A stretch of DNA of 64,000 bases. Origin: Haliclystus octoradiatus (lineage: Eukaryota; Cnidaria; Staurozoa; Stauromedusae; Haliclystidae). The DNA is taken from positions 2,468,146-2,532,145 of the forward strand of contig OU744447.1 of NCBI GenBank assembly GCA_916610825.1, in the 5' to 3' direction. Every line of letters begins with the position of its first letter. Position 1 is the first letter of the stretch. Of the stretch, positions 23,815 to 36,604 are shown in pieces. The notes beneath the pieces are model-generated. The model did no database searches, was not told where the DNA came from, and worked only from the letters and a program-made list of their open reading frames with translations. Made by a program: the position numbers and the translations under genes.

Positions 23815-24886
23815 GTATGTTTGTATATCACTATATTCTTCTAGTAATTATACTGTCTGTTTATCTTCTTAAGCTAGTAATGCTGTCTGTTTATAAATCA
23901 TTAAATCTCGGTGTTTCGATATTTCTGTTTCTGTCCGGGACTTATGTTCGTCTTACTGGCAAAATAATACAGATAATCTGTTGTCGGGAAATTAGGCCGG
24001 AATTTCTGTCGAGATAACACTGGACAGTAAAACATTTATGGTATAAAAATCATGACTTTCTTAAGCTCTTTTGAAATAATAAATTTCATTTAATAATTTA
24101 TTTGATATCATTGTATTAAAAAATATAAATTTGAAATATTTTTTTAAGTTGATAATCTAGAGGTCAGAAAATTGATTTCAAATTGATTATTAAGAACAAA
24201 CATATTTCGTTTAGAATTTAAGCTACAACAAAAATATTTTAGCAAATCATCAAAATAGATCCATCAGTTAATTAAGATAGTACAAAATAATGAATTGTAT
24301 TGAATTACTAAAATTAAGTATATAGCCAACAGAATATGTTTTGAAGAATCAGCGAAGCGTATAGTGAAAAAAACGACGCAGAGCAGGGCTAAAACGCTTT
24401 GAAAATTAGACAGATTTTATATCCTTACTATATTAAAGAAACAAAATGCAGTTAATAACTTGTTTTCAATGTTATTGCTCCCATTCTTGAAACAATGTTG
24501 ATGCTCCCATTCTTAAAAGTTTGATAACAACAAACACGATGAGGCTCATTTTTCACATCTTTTTTTATTTATAAAATTATATTTCCAATGAACTATTAGC
24601 ATTTTGATAGATTGCCATGAAAATCACAGTCCTACATCGTATGGTAATATTATGATATGTTATACATATATTGCAATAAAGATTTGTGAATTCGAGAACG
24701 CGATCCGATCGTACCCGATCAGATTCGGGTTGATATTTTAGGTATTCAGATCGGGTTGGATTTGAAGTGCTTGTTGAAGGACTATTTCAGAAATCGAGTA
24801 TTTCTATTTTGTAATAATAAATGTGTTCTAGCTTCCTTTCAGCACATAAAATGAAGTTTTTCGATGTAGATATAGCTACGTTGAAT

Positions 24887-25325
24887 GCATAAAATTGGCC
24901 GGTGGCCTTTGCGCTTGGTCCTCAAATATGCACTGGTGAAGAATCTCACAAGCATTATTGTTCCTACCATAGTACCTACAAGTGCATTCCCAACAGAAGT
25001 GCTATATCATTGCCATTTCAATTCTATAATTCAATTGTTTAGATTTACAATTTAGACATAGAAAATTTATAAACTTAGTAATATAACTCACCTCTGATAA
25101 AAATTGCAAATCATTGGTTATTGCACTATAAAACTCGCCCAAAGCCCGCCTCTAGTTGGTGAGCTAGCAAACTTTCACTCTCTCCACTATCCACAATTCA
25201 GCAACAAACACTTTGCGCTTGGTCCTCAAATATGCACTGATTTACACCACTATTTGTAGATTGAAAATTGCATTCATTTTAAACTTTGAGCCTGCAAGGT
25301 GCTTTGGTCTCTTTAATGCCTTTAA
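24887..25325. mobile_element. N2 MITE copy in R4, split by a host exon fragment
   Basis: Its left end GCATAAAATTGGCC and right end near CTTTAATGCCTTTAA match the intact N2 copy at 38565-38698 in reverse orientation. The internal block ATTTACACCACTATTTGTAG also matches. The two halves are separated by 24936-25210, bounded by a perfect 29-bp direct repeat (24907-24935 and 25211-25239). Confidence 0.6.
24936..25133 (-). pseudogene. Duplicated fragment of the HRM exon and its intron
   Basis: A 198-bp near-copy of 25717-25914. It contains the last ~42 bases of the HRM exon (pseudo-exon 25092-25133), its intact-looking donor GTGAGT, and about 155 bp of downstream intron. The exon portion keeps the ATTTGCAATTTTTATCAGAG end with one base change upstream. 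It has no acceptor and stops inside the exon, so it is a fragment. It sits inside the N2 MITE. Confidence 0.8.
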
Positions 25326-25563
25326 TATGCCATTCTCTATACAGATCAATGGACTCAATTGATGTGAAATAAACAAAATCTTAACGAAGTAAATGATTAA
25401 GATGTCTTCATTAATTGTAGATCGTTTCAATAAATATTGTTCCTAATGTTCTTCTCCAAAGTTCACTCTCCGTATTTTAAGGTGATAGTTAGCTTAGTCA
25501 ATTGTTTAATTAGTATTCCTATTTAGAGATCTCAAGGTTTTATCACACAAGGACCATTACTTG

Positions 25564-25873
25564 ACCTACACTAATCTAATTTAAACATTTTTTATTAGCA
25601 AGTGAAAATCGCTTAAAATGATTGGTTGCAAAAGAGTTTATAGCAATCATCAAATAACTTTATAATTTAATCGAGAAGAGTGCTAAGATGTACTTCACCC
25701 ATATCCCCCCCCCGTGGTGAAGTATCTCACAAGCATCATTGTTCCTACCATAGTACCTACAAGTGCATTCCCAACAGAAGTGCTATATCATTGCCATTTT
25801 CAATTCTATAATTCAATTGTTTAGCTGTACAATTTAGAAATAGAAAAATTATAATTTTAGTAATATAACTCAC
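25564..25873. other. Intron flanking the HRM exon
   Basis: 310 bp containing a C-run (cccccccccgtgg near 25705) and, from 25717, the source region of the duplicated fragment at 24936-25133. No separate element seen. Confidence 0.6.
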
Positions 25874-26076
25874 CTCTGATAAAAATTGCAAATTATTGGT
25901 TATTGCACTATAAAAAAGACAACCTCCATCATCCATGGTCTCCCACATCGGATGCTCTTGTAAACTTTGCTTACAATATCGTGTTACATTGCCACCCCCA
26001 AACTTGCATTTTTGCTGAACTAATTGTCCAACCAATGTCGTATTCCATCGATAAGAGCCACGAATAACATCACTTC
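25874..26076 (-). CDS. Adhesion GPCR exon: hormone-receptor-motif (HRM) domain
   Basis: Donor GTGAGT from 25873, phase 0 at its end (...LQFLSE), joining in frame to exon 11172-11321. The protein has YRWNTTLVGQLVQQKC, then GGGNVTRYC, then WETMDDGGC, matching the spacing of Trp, Gly, Cys, Arg-x-Cys, Trp and Cys in the HRM fold. The domain is extracellular and precedes GAIN in many adhesion GPCRs (family knowledge). The acceptor is less certain. I chose AG at 26078-26077, and AG at 26087-26086 keeps the same phase and adds three residues. Either joins in phase to the SEA exon. Confidence 0.85.
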
Positions 26077-27498
26077 CTGCTTTCTCTTCAAAGCAGCAAT
26101 CTTAAGATATACAAAGAAAATGGAAATCATGATACTACATCACTTCCCAAATAAATATTCCGAGTCAAATGTGCAATTTTGTGCACTTTTGATAATTTTT
26201 TTTGGCAAAACTCGGGCATTTTGAAAGTATCGTATAGTACAGAGTATACTAAAAAGAAAATCCCACTCCATTTTCCGAGAAAAATTACAATTTTAATAAT
26301 CAGAATTGACAATTACTTCCAGGTCAGAAGCATGTACTTATGACAGTCAGTATATGTATGATTTTCATGATCATTGAATATTTTTTAATCACATGAATCT
26401 TTCTTCTTTTAGTCATTTAAATTTCTTGAACTCCAAGGTAAACAGGTTGTTTAGAGCTTATCAGATTTGGTGCAATCAACTATAACAAGAGATCTAACCC
26501 ATTACCAAAAACATTTCCAGCATGCTTAAGTTGCTTATCATCGAAAATATAATTGCTATTGCCCAAACAACTATTGAACAATAAAATCAACAACTCATTT
26601 TTATGCTTCATTAAAATTGATCATTCAATCCTAATTATGTAATGCTTTTCAATCTAAATTATAATTCACATTATGGATGTTGAAGGGTTTCTTCGTAATA
26701 GTAACCTAACTATTACCACACGATTTGAAAGAGACTCGAAAAAGCGCTTTCATGTTTAATAGCTTATTCAGTGCTACTTATTTGGCTTGTAAAATTATTG
26801 CTTATTATTTTTGAATATCTATCATGTCAAATATTTTAAATTTTGATGAACGCCAACAGATCAGTTGTATAATCATAATAATAAAGGACTTTGGATTTTA
26901 CTGTGACATTTAAAAGTCTATTTGGATTAGAACCTGTACTGAAAATGCGTGCTTCAAAGTGATGTATTCGAGTGTTTGGATTTTACTGGGAATGTGACAG
27001 AATATACAAGCGTGTGATTATACAGCTATTATCGTGTAGGTATACAGCGATTACTTACAAGTTATATTTTCCTTCATCTGAAAACTGAGCTAGATATCAA
27101 TGCTAATGATATTTTGATTTACTCCGAATGAATTTGAACTCAATGTGAAAATGATGTTTTCGCAAACACATGCATCATTTCATGGAATTTAATTGGTAAA
27201 GACAATATCGATTTAATAAGTGCCTATTTAGCCTTTCATCAATCAAGATTGGAAGTTTTTGAGAAACAACATGAAATAAAATAAATTAACAAAAATAATT
27301 TTTTGACATCAAGATGTGACTTCATCAAAATGTTTGAACACACAATATGCCAGATATAACTTGGCAAAATTAATCGATCTAAATATTTTATTTACTCTTC
27401 ATAAATCAGCTTATTTCTAGCTTGTTACAAAATTCTGAGGTGGATATATGATTAACTGATTTGACCTTGTTTTTTCTGTAAACGTCTGACAATCCTAC
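26077..27498. other. Intron
   Basis: 1.4 kb between the HRM and SEA exons. AT-rich, with no recognisable element or frame. Confidence 0.6.
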
Positions 27499-27659
27499 CT
27501 AAATTAGTGAATCGATAACTTGATATCTGCATTCCTAATTGTACAGATATATTGATTGCAATTTCGTTGATTGATTTGGTATATCCACAAAGAAGAAGGC
27601 GATCGGCAGTTGAATTGGGTTCGTAATACAGCAGCATTTTCACTTTCACACTTCCAGGT
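27499..27659 (-). CDS. Adhesion GPCR exon: SEA-like domain segment
   Basis: 161 bp with a strong acceptor (tttccttttttatag, AG 27661-27660) and donor GTAGGA from 27498. It encodes PGSVKVKMLLYYEPNSTADR, then a Leu/Ile-rich helix and ISVQLGMQISSYRFTNL. The GS-V-hydrophobic-YY strand followed by a helix is typical of the second half of SEA domains, which precede HRM/GAIN in several adhesion GPCRs. It starts with one base completing a codon and ends with one, so it joins in phase to the HRM exon. The first half of the SEA fold would be on an upstream exon I could not find. Confidence 0.75.
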
Positions 27660-27810
27660 CTATAAAAAAGGAAATGATGAATTTGTATTAGACATCAAAT
27701 GTTATGAGAAGATCGATACCAACAGACTACTTCAAGGATGGGAAAATTTGCTCAGATGATAGATTGCTGGATATGTCTGATCATAGGAAAATTTTTATCA
27801 AAATCACTGA

Positions 27811-28046
27811 AGGTCAACTCAGCCTTATAAATTATTTAAAATAGCAAATGAGTACAATCTTCTGATGGCTGATGGAATGATCCAATAGGAAAGATAATGG
27901 GAGCCTCTCTAGCTATAAAACCTATTAAAATTGATCGACAGGGTCATTGCTGATATCAGTAAGAGGAATTTACAATCAATTAATCTTTCTTGGTGAAACG
28001 AGCCACTCCTCTAGAAAGGTAGTAAGTATGGGTACCTTTCATGAGG
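27811..28046 (+). mobile_element. SINE-1 copy, head-less
   Basis: Matches the body of the SINE at 46991-47360: ggtcaactcagcc, then gatggctgatggaatg, ccactcctctaga, and a final gggtacctt. The tRNA head is missing and the terminal hairpin is degraded. Confidence 0.65.
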
Positions 28047-28361
28047 TGATATTGTTTTAGCTACCTACTTACTTAAGTGATGCAAAATAGAAAACAGCCA
28101 GTAAACGTTTAAGTAATTAACATCAATTAAACGAAACAAGTTATGAAGCACTTCCATGTTATCCTTGAAGGTGAGCGTTTACTGATATTGATATGAAAGC
28201 GTGTCACCTGACTGTGTACTGTTTAGTATCACGTCTAGATAAAGAAAGTCAATAATTCAAAGACGAAGTGTTTTCTTGAAATCTTATGAAGCTATGACTT
28301 TTTGTATGTAATATCAGAGATTTAATTTTTCATTGATAATTAATGTTGATAATTATTTATT
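28047..28361. other. Intronic sequence, unassigned
   Basis: About 315 bp. Nothing recognised. Confidence 0.5.
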
Positions 28362-29523
28362 TTTGGTCTGTCTGCGACTTAAATAGGTTTCACTGGTAAA
28401 ATAATATATATACTCCGCTGTCGGGAAATTTTGGAAACATTTGTTTTCATGTAACCTTGTACAGTCACAGATGTGTGGTATGAATATTATGATTTTTTGG
28501 CATCGTTATAAAATAATAAAATTCTCTGATCCTTCATCAAATATTCATGTATTACACAATTTAGAAATTTTCAAAACTTCCCATAGATCAGTATTCTTTC
28601 TTGTTGGTAAAGTTGAAGGAGAATTCAAACTTAAGAAAAAAAAAATTTGCTACGAATTTATGCAGAAAGAAAATAGATCTCAACAGGTATTGTAAACTTA
28701 AACGTACAGGCCCCTAAAAATGAAACATCCTCGTATATCCCATACATAGATGTGCTCCTGCACAAATAGGGCCTAAAAGCATTTAATGAATAACTTTATT
28801 TGCCATAATGACGTCGATTACAAATATGATGATAGTTTTAAAAACATACAACATATATTTAATGCTCAGAGAGATATATAGAGGAATTTTTCCTGCTATG
28901 GGAACACTATTGAAATTACTATTATTTTTCTGACATATCGGGATTTTGATTGAAAGTCCACTGGCTAAGAAAACGATGATTTGATAAATGCCTAGTGAAT
29001 AACTGAGCACATGGTAAATCAACTAAGTTGATATCAGTCCTGGAAATAAGGATTGACACTACAGGTGGATTGGGTTACAGTTTCCATTGAGAATTGCACA
29101 TTTCCTGTCAGTTCCATCTCCGGTGAACAGATTTGGCTGTCAGTAAATGTCGGATTTGAAGTGATTTTTTATGGATAGTTTCAGATTTCGAAATTTGACT
29201 GAGTATTTGTAATTTATTATAATTAATGTGTTCTGGCTTCCTTTCAACACATAAAATAAAGTTTTTCTATGTAGACAAAGCTACGTTAAATTATACATTT
29301 CAATCGACTCAATTGATGTGAAATAAATTAAATTATAATTGAAGGAATGATTAAGATGTATTGATTAATGCTACATCGTTTCAATGCGTATTGTGTCTCA
29401 TGTTCTCCTCCAGAGTTCATACTCCGTATTATACAGCGATAGTCAGCCTAGTCAATTGTTTAATTATAAGTGATCTGAAAGTTTTATCATAGAAGGTCCA
29501 TTATGGACTACACTCATTGCTAG
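28362..29523 (+). mobile_element. R5: inverted Helitron-like copy in two pieces
   Basis: The end motif tctgtctgcgacttaa begins at 28362 and R homology runs to about 28600. The terminal part returns at about 29148-29523, where the plus strand reads the hairpin GGTCCATTATGGAC, CACTCATTG, CTAG (29520-29523), then T. The ~550 bp between is not R-like, so this is either one interrupted copy or two insertions. Confidence 0.6.
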
Positions 29524-32500
29524 TACTATAATGATTTCCCTTCAAAAACTCACGCGAAGAACTGAAATCAACTAATGCCCTTGACGCTTACTTCAAAGCA
29601 AGTGAGTTCAACTATTAGAATCAATGTCTCTTAATTCATTGGATGAATTTCATTCCTAGAGAACATTAAATTTGCTTCAATTCAATTTTAATTTTCTAGC
29701 AAAAATAATTATTCTTGTGAGAATGACATTTTCCCCTGCAAAATGTGTAGACTCATACTCTATACGATCGATGTAGCTTTTGTAGGGAAGCGTCGAAGTC
29801 AATATGTTCAATCTTCTGATTTCATTAATCTGAAAATAAAGAATTTTAAAAATTCTAAAATTAATATTTCACAGTTTTACTTTGTAAGTGTGTATGAAAA
29901 CCGCATAGTATTCTTCTGACTAAATTTCATATCTCAAACCTATATCTAAAAAAGTACGGCTGCTCTATTGAGGAACTCTGATGAAGTTAACAGTTTGCAG
30001 GAAACGTAAATTGCGAAGTAACAAGTAATCTATCAGCCTAAATCTATGTATTGTTGTACTTTTGGGTTGAAGATTGACTGCTTAGGTTTACTTTAGGATA
30101 ATTGCCCATTTCATATAAATGAAAACGAGTATTAAAGGAAAGTATCATATATACTGTATTGCATTTATCTCTGTGATTCTATTATCATTTTGAATTATTG
30201 ATTATTGGTCACTGTTCGGCATCTTCTGCAATAGGAAAGTATAAAACACACATCATGAGGTAACCAGCTTAGATTAATACATCATATATGGAATACTTTT
30301 GATAAGAGACTAAATAAATCCACTCCACATTATTCTTAGCGTATTACCAAAGAATGTAATTTAAAATATTTAAATTTAAATTTAAAGAATCTTTAATGAA
30401 AAACTTTGCTCTTTAAAAAGGATACAAAAGATATCGGAAACGTTGAGCATGAAAATATAATTCCAAAACTTTTGCGACTGACCTTTGCTGTAAAATTAGA
30501 ATTATGTGAGAGAAAGAAATTGTATATTTTTGTTGACAAATTTTATTTGGTATATTTTAGAAGTCACAGTGGAAACCATACATTTAAATGTATGTCTTTG
30601 AAACACAAATTCTCAGTAAATGTTCTCCTCAAATAGAAATTCAAATGCCAAGTTAATTTTACTGAGATTGTTACTTTCATAGACAGAAAACAATTCTTCA
30701 AAAATACCTGATGCTTAATTGTATTTTTTTGAAATTTTTGATCGTTTTTCACATTGACTTTGTGTATTTACTTGTAGGGGCATTGGGCTTCAATTTCCAA
30801 ATACTCTATTGAACTCAAGTTTTTAACATATGATTTTTTGACAATAAGAACAATATAATCAAGAATGCAATTCAACTTTCAAACTCCATTTCTTTGGACA
30901 AGTCTAGTACATATTCAGGAATACATGTAGCGAGTTGGAACAGGGTGCGAGCAATCTTTGAGATTATTTTAGCAACACAATTCCTTGCTACGTTCGGAGA
31001 ATACTTCTCAATAATTTTTCTACATCTAATATCGAGATAGCGGTATCACACATGTACTTTCAAATTACTAAACTATAAGATCACAATAAACCATTAATTT
31101 TGAGGTAGTAAGAAAATAGGGATGGATTAGATACAAGGTTTAGCTTTTTTCTGGGTTGCAGTTATTTCTCTCCCTCGCTTTCTACTTCAACGCCAAAAAG
31201 GCGGTCATTTCAGCTGTTCCCCAGCTCCGACGTCGTTGTAAATATGTTTGAACTCTCAGAACAAATTGTCACTTAAAAATTTCTAATAAAAAAGCAGATC
31301 ATGATTTTTGTATGGACTAAAGTCTAAAAACTGGAAACACGCAGTATGATAGGTGCACATATAGCAAAACACTTTTTTCTTACACAGTTATGGTTTTGCA
31401 GGATTAGAAGGAATTTTCTTGAAAGTTAACTCTTTCTAAACATATATTTGGTGAGATTGTGATATTGATACTCTATCATACAATTTCCTTCCTGTCGGAA
31501 AATGTGTTTATTTTCAAATCATTATCAATTCAAGCACACGTAATCAATGTCTGGCATCTGTTTATCAATCAACAACGGATAGAAGAAAGCAGGAGAAAAT
31601 TAATTAATTAATTCCTTATTATGTTGCAGTAATAACATTCTAATTACTTTACCCATGTTTGCATCGTATGATTGAGATTTCTGAATATTGTAGATGATGT
31701 ATTCCTCAGCTGTGGATCGAAGTCCATTGAGTCTATGACTGCGTCAATTCTCGTTTTCGACGTAGCTATAGAACAGAGTTTTTAATGAAAAGCATCTATC
31801 ATTAATATTGTATTGCATGTTGAATAATTTAATATTAATTAATTCTTTTAGTATTCCAACAAAATTGTATACTGTAATACTAAAGTAGAAAGTAGAAATG
31901 TCATTATGTTGATAAGTGATAACAAAATGACAAAATACTTTGCTACATCTTCCAGCTTGAAGACCGTTTGTATTGCTCTTTCCTATGATCAATATTACGC
32001 AGTTTTAATGTTCATCTGTTAAAAAATTAAATTCCGATTGAATTGAGGATCAAATTTTATAAAATTCATACTGGGAATACATCCCCCGACCATATTTACA
32101 TAATTAGTAGAACCTGACGTGAGAAATAGCAATGGCGTAAGTTTTTTTCCAACCTGAAATATATTTTTATCGTTAATTAATGCCTTCAAAATGGTGTATT
32201 GAACCAAATATCGCTTAGAAACAAAATGGGTTGAATCTAGATTTATCAGGACAAATTTAAACAATTTCTTCAGATATCGTAGCGATATCTTCTAGTCATT
32301 TGCATTTACGCATGTGCGGCTTCTATCAACAATATTTGTGTGAAAATAAAACTTTCCAATATCCCACCAGGGCTATACATACTGTGTTTCACAGCATAGA
32401 AACCAATCATTAACTTGTTACAGATTTTGTTGTTGTATACCGCTTTGTTACTAAATTAGACACGTCGTGAAATATTTGCAAACATTCAAATTGATTCACA

Positions 32501-33741
32501 TTGAAAATATTGAATACACCTTAAACGAATTATTGACATGTTTGACAATTTATTTTCACCAAAGTAATTATCCAACCTTTTAAAAACCTCAATCTGTGCT
32601 GATTTCGTAATTACATGACTTTAAATAATTCATCCACACAAACGATCAACAAAATTCCTTCTTCCCGAATGCCTATGCGAAGCCAGTAATATCATGAAAT
32701 ATTGTGTTATTGGCCCCAAAAAACAAGGGCAATAGTCTAAGCTCTGCTAAAATGATCATTAATGTAGAACAGAGGCCATTTGAAAAGGCCTAATCATTCG
32801 AAAAATCCAAGTATTTATTTCTTATATCCATGTTAGTGAACTAAGTCATATTTAAAACTCGCAATGAGATGTTTTACACAATTTTAACATGGGGAATAAA
32901 GTCGTAAAATCCCCTATTAATTACCGGCGAAACTAGAATTTAGCTATTCATTTCCTTTTGCAATGGTGGTTTGGTTTGTAACATTATAAATGATCATATG
33001 TACAGAAAGAGAAAAGCATGGGCATTCGAATCATATATTCACGCGCCTCGTAGATATTCTAAAAAATTAACTGTTCAAGAAATTGTCATAAATCCTTACA
33101 GTCATTTTATGACCCCGTACTAAAAAGCCATTGAAGAAGTTGAATTGCAAATGTTTACATTCGCTGTGCAATGGTCAACTTAGTTAATCAGAAGGTAAGA
33201 CATCGATTACTAGCTGTATTTTCAGGTTAGTTTTTCATATTAAAAGTCACGGATCAATAGCTATAGCAGACATGAAATTATATCGATATTTTATCTCAAA
33301 ATTGGCATAAATTCACTAAAAAACAGGTGACAAATTTGTGGCTCAAACGCCAATTGGCGCCATGCTCACGCTACGTTTAAGTATTAAAAAAGTATTAAAT
33401 AAACATTTTTCAATCGTCATTTAAAAGTGTAAGTTTAAAATTAATGTTGGTCTCCAAGAGCTTAAGAGACCATGGTATCGTATAGCTTATGCGACTGTAG
33501 ATAGATATATTATAATCAGTCGCATAATAAAGTGTTCATCTGTTGGGATTGTTTTGCATTCCATGCATTCAATTATTATAACTAACTATTAAATTCTCTA
33601 CTACAGCACACTGTAAAAGCTTTTCTATCCAAGTTTACATAGTTTACATCCGTATGCTAGACAGATTGTTTCATTTTTCGGATTTGGGGTATATCTTTGC
33701 CATATAACACAGTTAATTGAATTAAAAGCTATATCGAAGAC
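29524..33741. other. Long unassigned intronic stretch
   Basis: 4.2 kb of AT-rich sequence with no recognisable element, splice-bounded exon or long frame. Short open stretches at 31744-31992 and 32019-32264 (minus) lack motifs that I can defend. Confidence 0.45.
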
Positions 33742-33839
33742 TGTTATGATCTCTCGTGATCTCAACTTCAACTAACTTTCTTTAACATAAACAATCTACT
33801 TACATGTTATTCACAGCGTCATGCTGTTATATCACTACA
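33742..33839 (-). repeat. Gypsy-B 3' LTR
   Basis: 98 bp, TG...CA, differing from its partner at a handful of positions. The purine tract AACTTGGGGAGG (minus strand) lies at 33840-33851. Confidence 0.9.
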
Positions 33840-33987
33840 CCTCCCCAAGTTGATTTCCCTGGTTATCAACTAACATTTGCATGATTAATTATTTGTCTGA
33901 TATCAATTATATACAAAAAAAAAAAACATAAAAAAGGTTGGATATATTGTAACTTATAAGATCGAGACTAGAAATTAAAATCAGTTT

Positions 33988-35703
33988 TTAATGTTCATAA
34001 CGTTTTGCTTTAGTTTTAATTCGTGTACTTCTTCGCAGGTTATTTTTATCTTCTGATGTATTATTGTCTCCATCAGAAATTTGTGTTTCATCATTCATAT
34101 TAATATTTTTATCATTTGATTTCGATAATCTCAAATAACGTCTATTTCTCCAGTACAGTCTACCCGATGGCCGTTTCATGTGATAGTCCCTTTTTTTCCC
34201 AATCCCGATAATCGTTCCTTGTTCGGTCCATCTTTTTGATTTTATGTCTTGTATCACAACACTGTCACCAATACATAATGGTTTCAAATTGTGAGCAGTT
34301 CGAGTATAATTAAATATTTGCCTCTTGTTTAGTTGAATTAAATTGTTGTCGGCGTCCTCTGCTTGCGTTTTCCAAACTTGTGCAAAAGCAGAATCATGCG
34401 CTGGAACTCTTGAACTCCTAGGGTGGCCATATAATATTTGTGCTGGTGAACGTCCATCTTCACGCGGTGTGTTTCGAATTTCTAACAAGCCATGTAAAAA
34501 CTCTTCACAGTCAATGTCACCATTGGGCTGTTTCGCAACAAGATATTTCATTAATTTTACTGCTTACTCCGCGTGTCCGTTCGACTGTGGATAATACGGT
34601 GTTGAGGGGGCCCAATTTATACTCCAACGTGGTAAAAATTCTCCAAAAGACTTGGCTTTAAACTGCGGTCCTCCGTCTGTACGTATTTGAACTGGCACGC
34701 CAGTTAAAACGAAATATTTTCTAATAATTTTTATTACGTCAATAGCAGCAGGATCATTTTCCCATTTCGTTTCAAAGGGAAATCCTGATAATCGGTCTAC
34801 ATAAACGAGATACGTGTGGCAACCATGACTAAATAAATCAGCTGATACACTTTCAAATACTCGCGTTGGTTTGACATCTTTCTTAAATTCTTCCTTTGGT
34901 AAGCTTGGTTATCTTGTTTGGCATGATTCACATCTTTCTATAAGGTTTTTAATATCTGAGTTAATTCCAGTCCAATAAACAGTTTGTCTGGCCCGCTGCT
35001 TGGTTCGTTCAATACCTTGGTGTGATCCGTGCAATGTTTTACAAATTTCTTTTCTTAAATCTCTCGGAATTATCAATCGGCAACCAAATAAAATCAATCC
35101 ATCATAGGTAGTAAGTTCATTAAAAATCTTTTGATAGGGTTTTGAAGTTGTACTAATTTCTCCTCTCTCGACATCTGTAATTAAAGTTTTGTAAACAACA
35201 TCATTATTAGCAATATCTCGTATTCTGTCCAACTCTCTATCTGCGAGGTGAGCTTTATGTGTATTACCAATGTCACTGTCAGTATTATCATCATTATCCT
35301 GATGTAAAGCTTCTAAGGTCAATTTTAAAGTGGCTTGTCGTTGAAAGTGAACTATAGTGTCTTGTTTACCGCTGAGCTTATTTTTATCTGACACTTTCAA
35401 TGGTGAACGTGATAATGCGTCAGGTATAAAATGAGTTGTGCCTTTTTTCCAAGTAGTTGTGAAATGATAAGCTGCTAATTGTAGTTTGTAACGTAAAAGC
35501 CTAGCATTTGTAACTTGATCTAATGTGTAATTATTCATGTTGGGTATTAAAGATCTATGGTCGGTAATAACAATGAATACGGGCAATCCACTTAAGTATA
35601 AATGACATTTTTTTATTGCCCATGTAATAGCAAGGCATTCAAGCTCGATAATGGCGTAACGGGCTTCAGCATCTAATAAAAATCGTGACCCGCATTGTAT
35701 CAT
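33988..35703 (-). pseudogene. Gypsy-B RNase H and integrase
   Basis: One reading frame interrupted by TAA at 34909-34911 and TAA at 34564-34566. From its start it holds the RNase H end (AIIELECLAITWAIKK, VITDHRSL, IPDALSRSP), then the integrase zinc finger (LHGSHQGIERTK, CESCQT). The first Asp follows the first stop (VSADLFSHG), then the second Asp (IRTDGGPQF), then NGHAE directly before the second stop. After that comes a C-terminal tail with GDSVVIQDIKSKRW and a basic end. No chromodomain. The two stops show it is inactive. Confidence 0.88.
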
Positions 35704-35780
35704 ACGCCAAATATCATTTGTTTTTGAAGCAATACATACCCCAATCCGCCAAGTCGAGAAGCGTCAGTTTCTAAAATTGT

Positions 35781-36508
35781 CTATGAATTTGGATCAAATC
35801 CAGCTAAGATAGGGGTAGATGTTAATACGTCTTTTAGATCATTGAAAGCCCATGTATGACTTTCATTCCAGGAGAACTCAAACGATGGTTTGAGTAGTTC
35901 TCGTAGAGGACTTGCCAAGCTACTGATCCGTGGTTTAAATTGTCCAAATTGATTCACTAAACCCATAAATGACCGTAATTCCGTGCGAGTATTAGGTTGT
36001 GGAAATAATCTAATTGCATCCGTTTTACGTGGATCCGCTGTAATTCCGGATTGTGATAACATATATCCAGCAAATATAACTTTTTCTTCAGCAAAATGAA
36101 ATTTTTCTGGATTCAGAGTTATATTATGCGTTCGACAGCGTTCTAATATACTGATGATTCTTATCACATGTTCTTGAAAATTATTATCATCTGCGAGAAT
36201 ATCATCAACAATTTATGGACTTTTTGAAGTCCGGATAGGGAAATATCACCCCTCAAATTGTAGGCGTCACCTGAAGCTATAAATCCCATTGGTGAACGTA
36301 AATGTATATATCAACCCCATAGGGTCATAAAACAAGTTAAATATCGTGACTTTTCATCAAGTGGTAACTGCCAATACCCATGTTTGGCATGCATCGTACT
36401 GAAATATTTTGAACCAGGTGATACAGCAGTAATAACGTATTTTTGCGTGGCCATTGGATGTACTGGTCTTCTCACCTGGTCATATAAGTGTTTTAAATCC
36501 ACACACAA
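35781..36508 (-). pseudogene. Gypsy-B reverse transcriptase core (frame-broken)
   Basis: The frame 36311-36508 carries the RT fingers/palm (AVSPGSKYFSTMHAKHGYWQ, then LPLDEKSRY). After a break the catalytic IVDDILADD is visible near 36185-36215 in another frame. The frame 35781-36167 carries the palm/thumb (LNPEKFHFAEEKVIFAGYML, LRSFMGLVNQFGQF). Typical Ty3/Gypsy RT in order, but split over at least three frames. Confidence 0.85.
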
Positions 36509-36604
36509 ACGTCATTTTCCATCAGGTTTAGGTACTACAACTAAAGGGTGGCACCAATCTGTCGGCGACAGGCTCTCATATCTTCTTTTGAACTAGTTCG
36601 TCTA

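Larger units (their letters stand above)
23815..25563 (+). mobile_element. R4: inverted, internally deleted Helitron-like copy
   Basis: Oriented opposite to R1-R3. It begins with the end motif (actgtctgtttatc, duplicated at 23850 and 23888, each preceded by ctagtaat) and continues with gtcgggaaattagg. After a large internal deletion come the CCCGATCAGATTCGGG block (24717) and the terminal region ending near 25563. The terminal hairpin and CTAG are eroded (ctaat). It carries the N2 MITE at 24887-25325. Confidence 0.6.

Noticed and set aside
29035..29140. Minus-strand stretch with CSPEMELTGNVQFSMETVTQ, considered as a Cys-containing ectodomain exon between two R5 pieces
   Set aside because: A plausible acceptor (tttactgacag) exists, but no consensus donor follows before a stop, and the phase does not fit SEA or FN3. 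It may be a broken exon.
31744..32264. Two minus-strand frames with a VWA-like look (LTPLLFLTSGSTNYV)
   Set aside because: The resemblance is one short stretch. No metal-site motif is visible and splice boundaries are weak.
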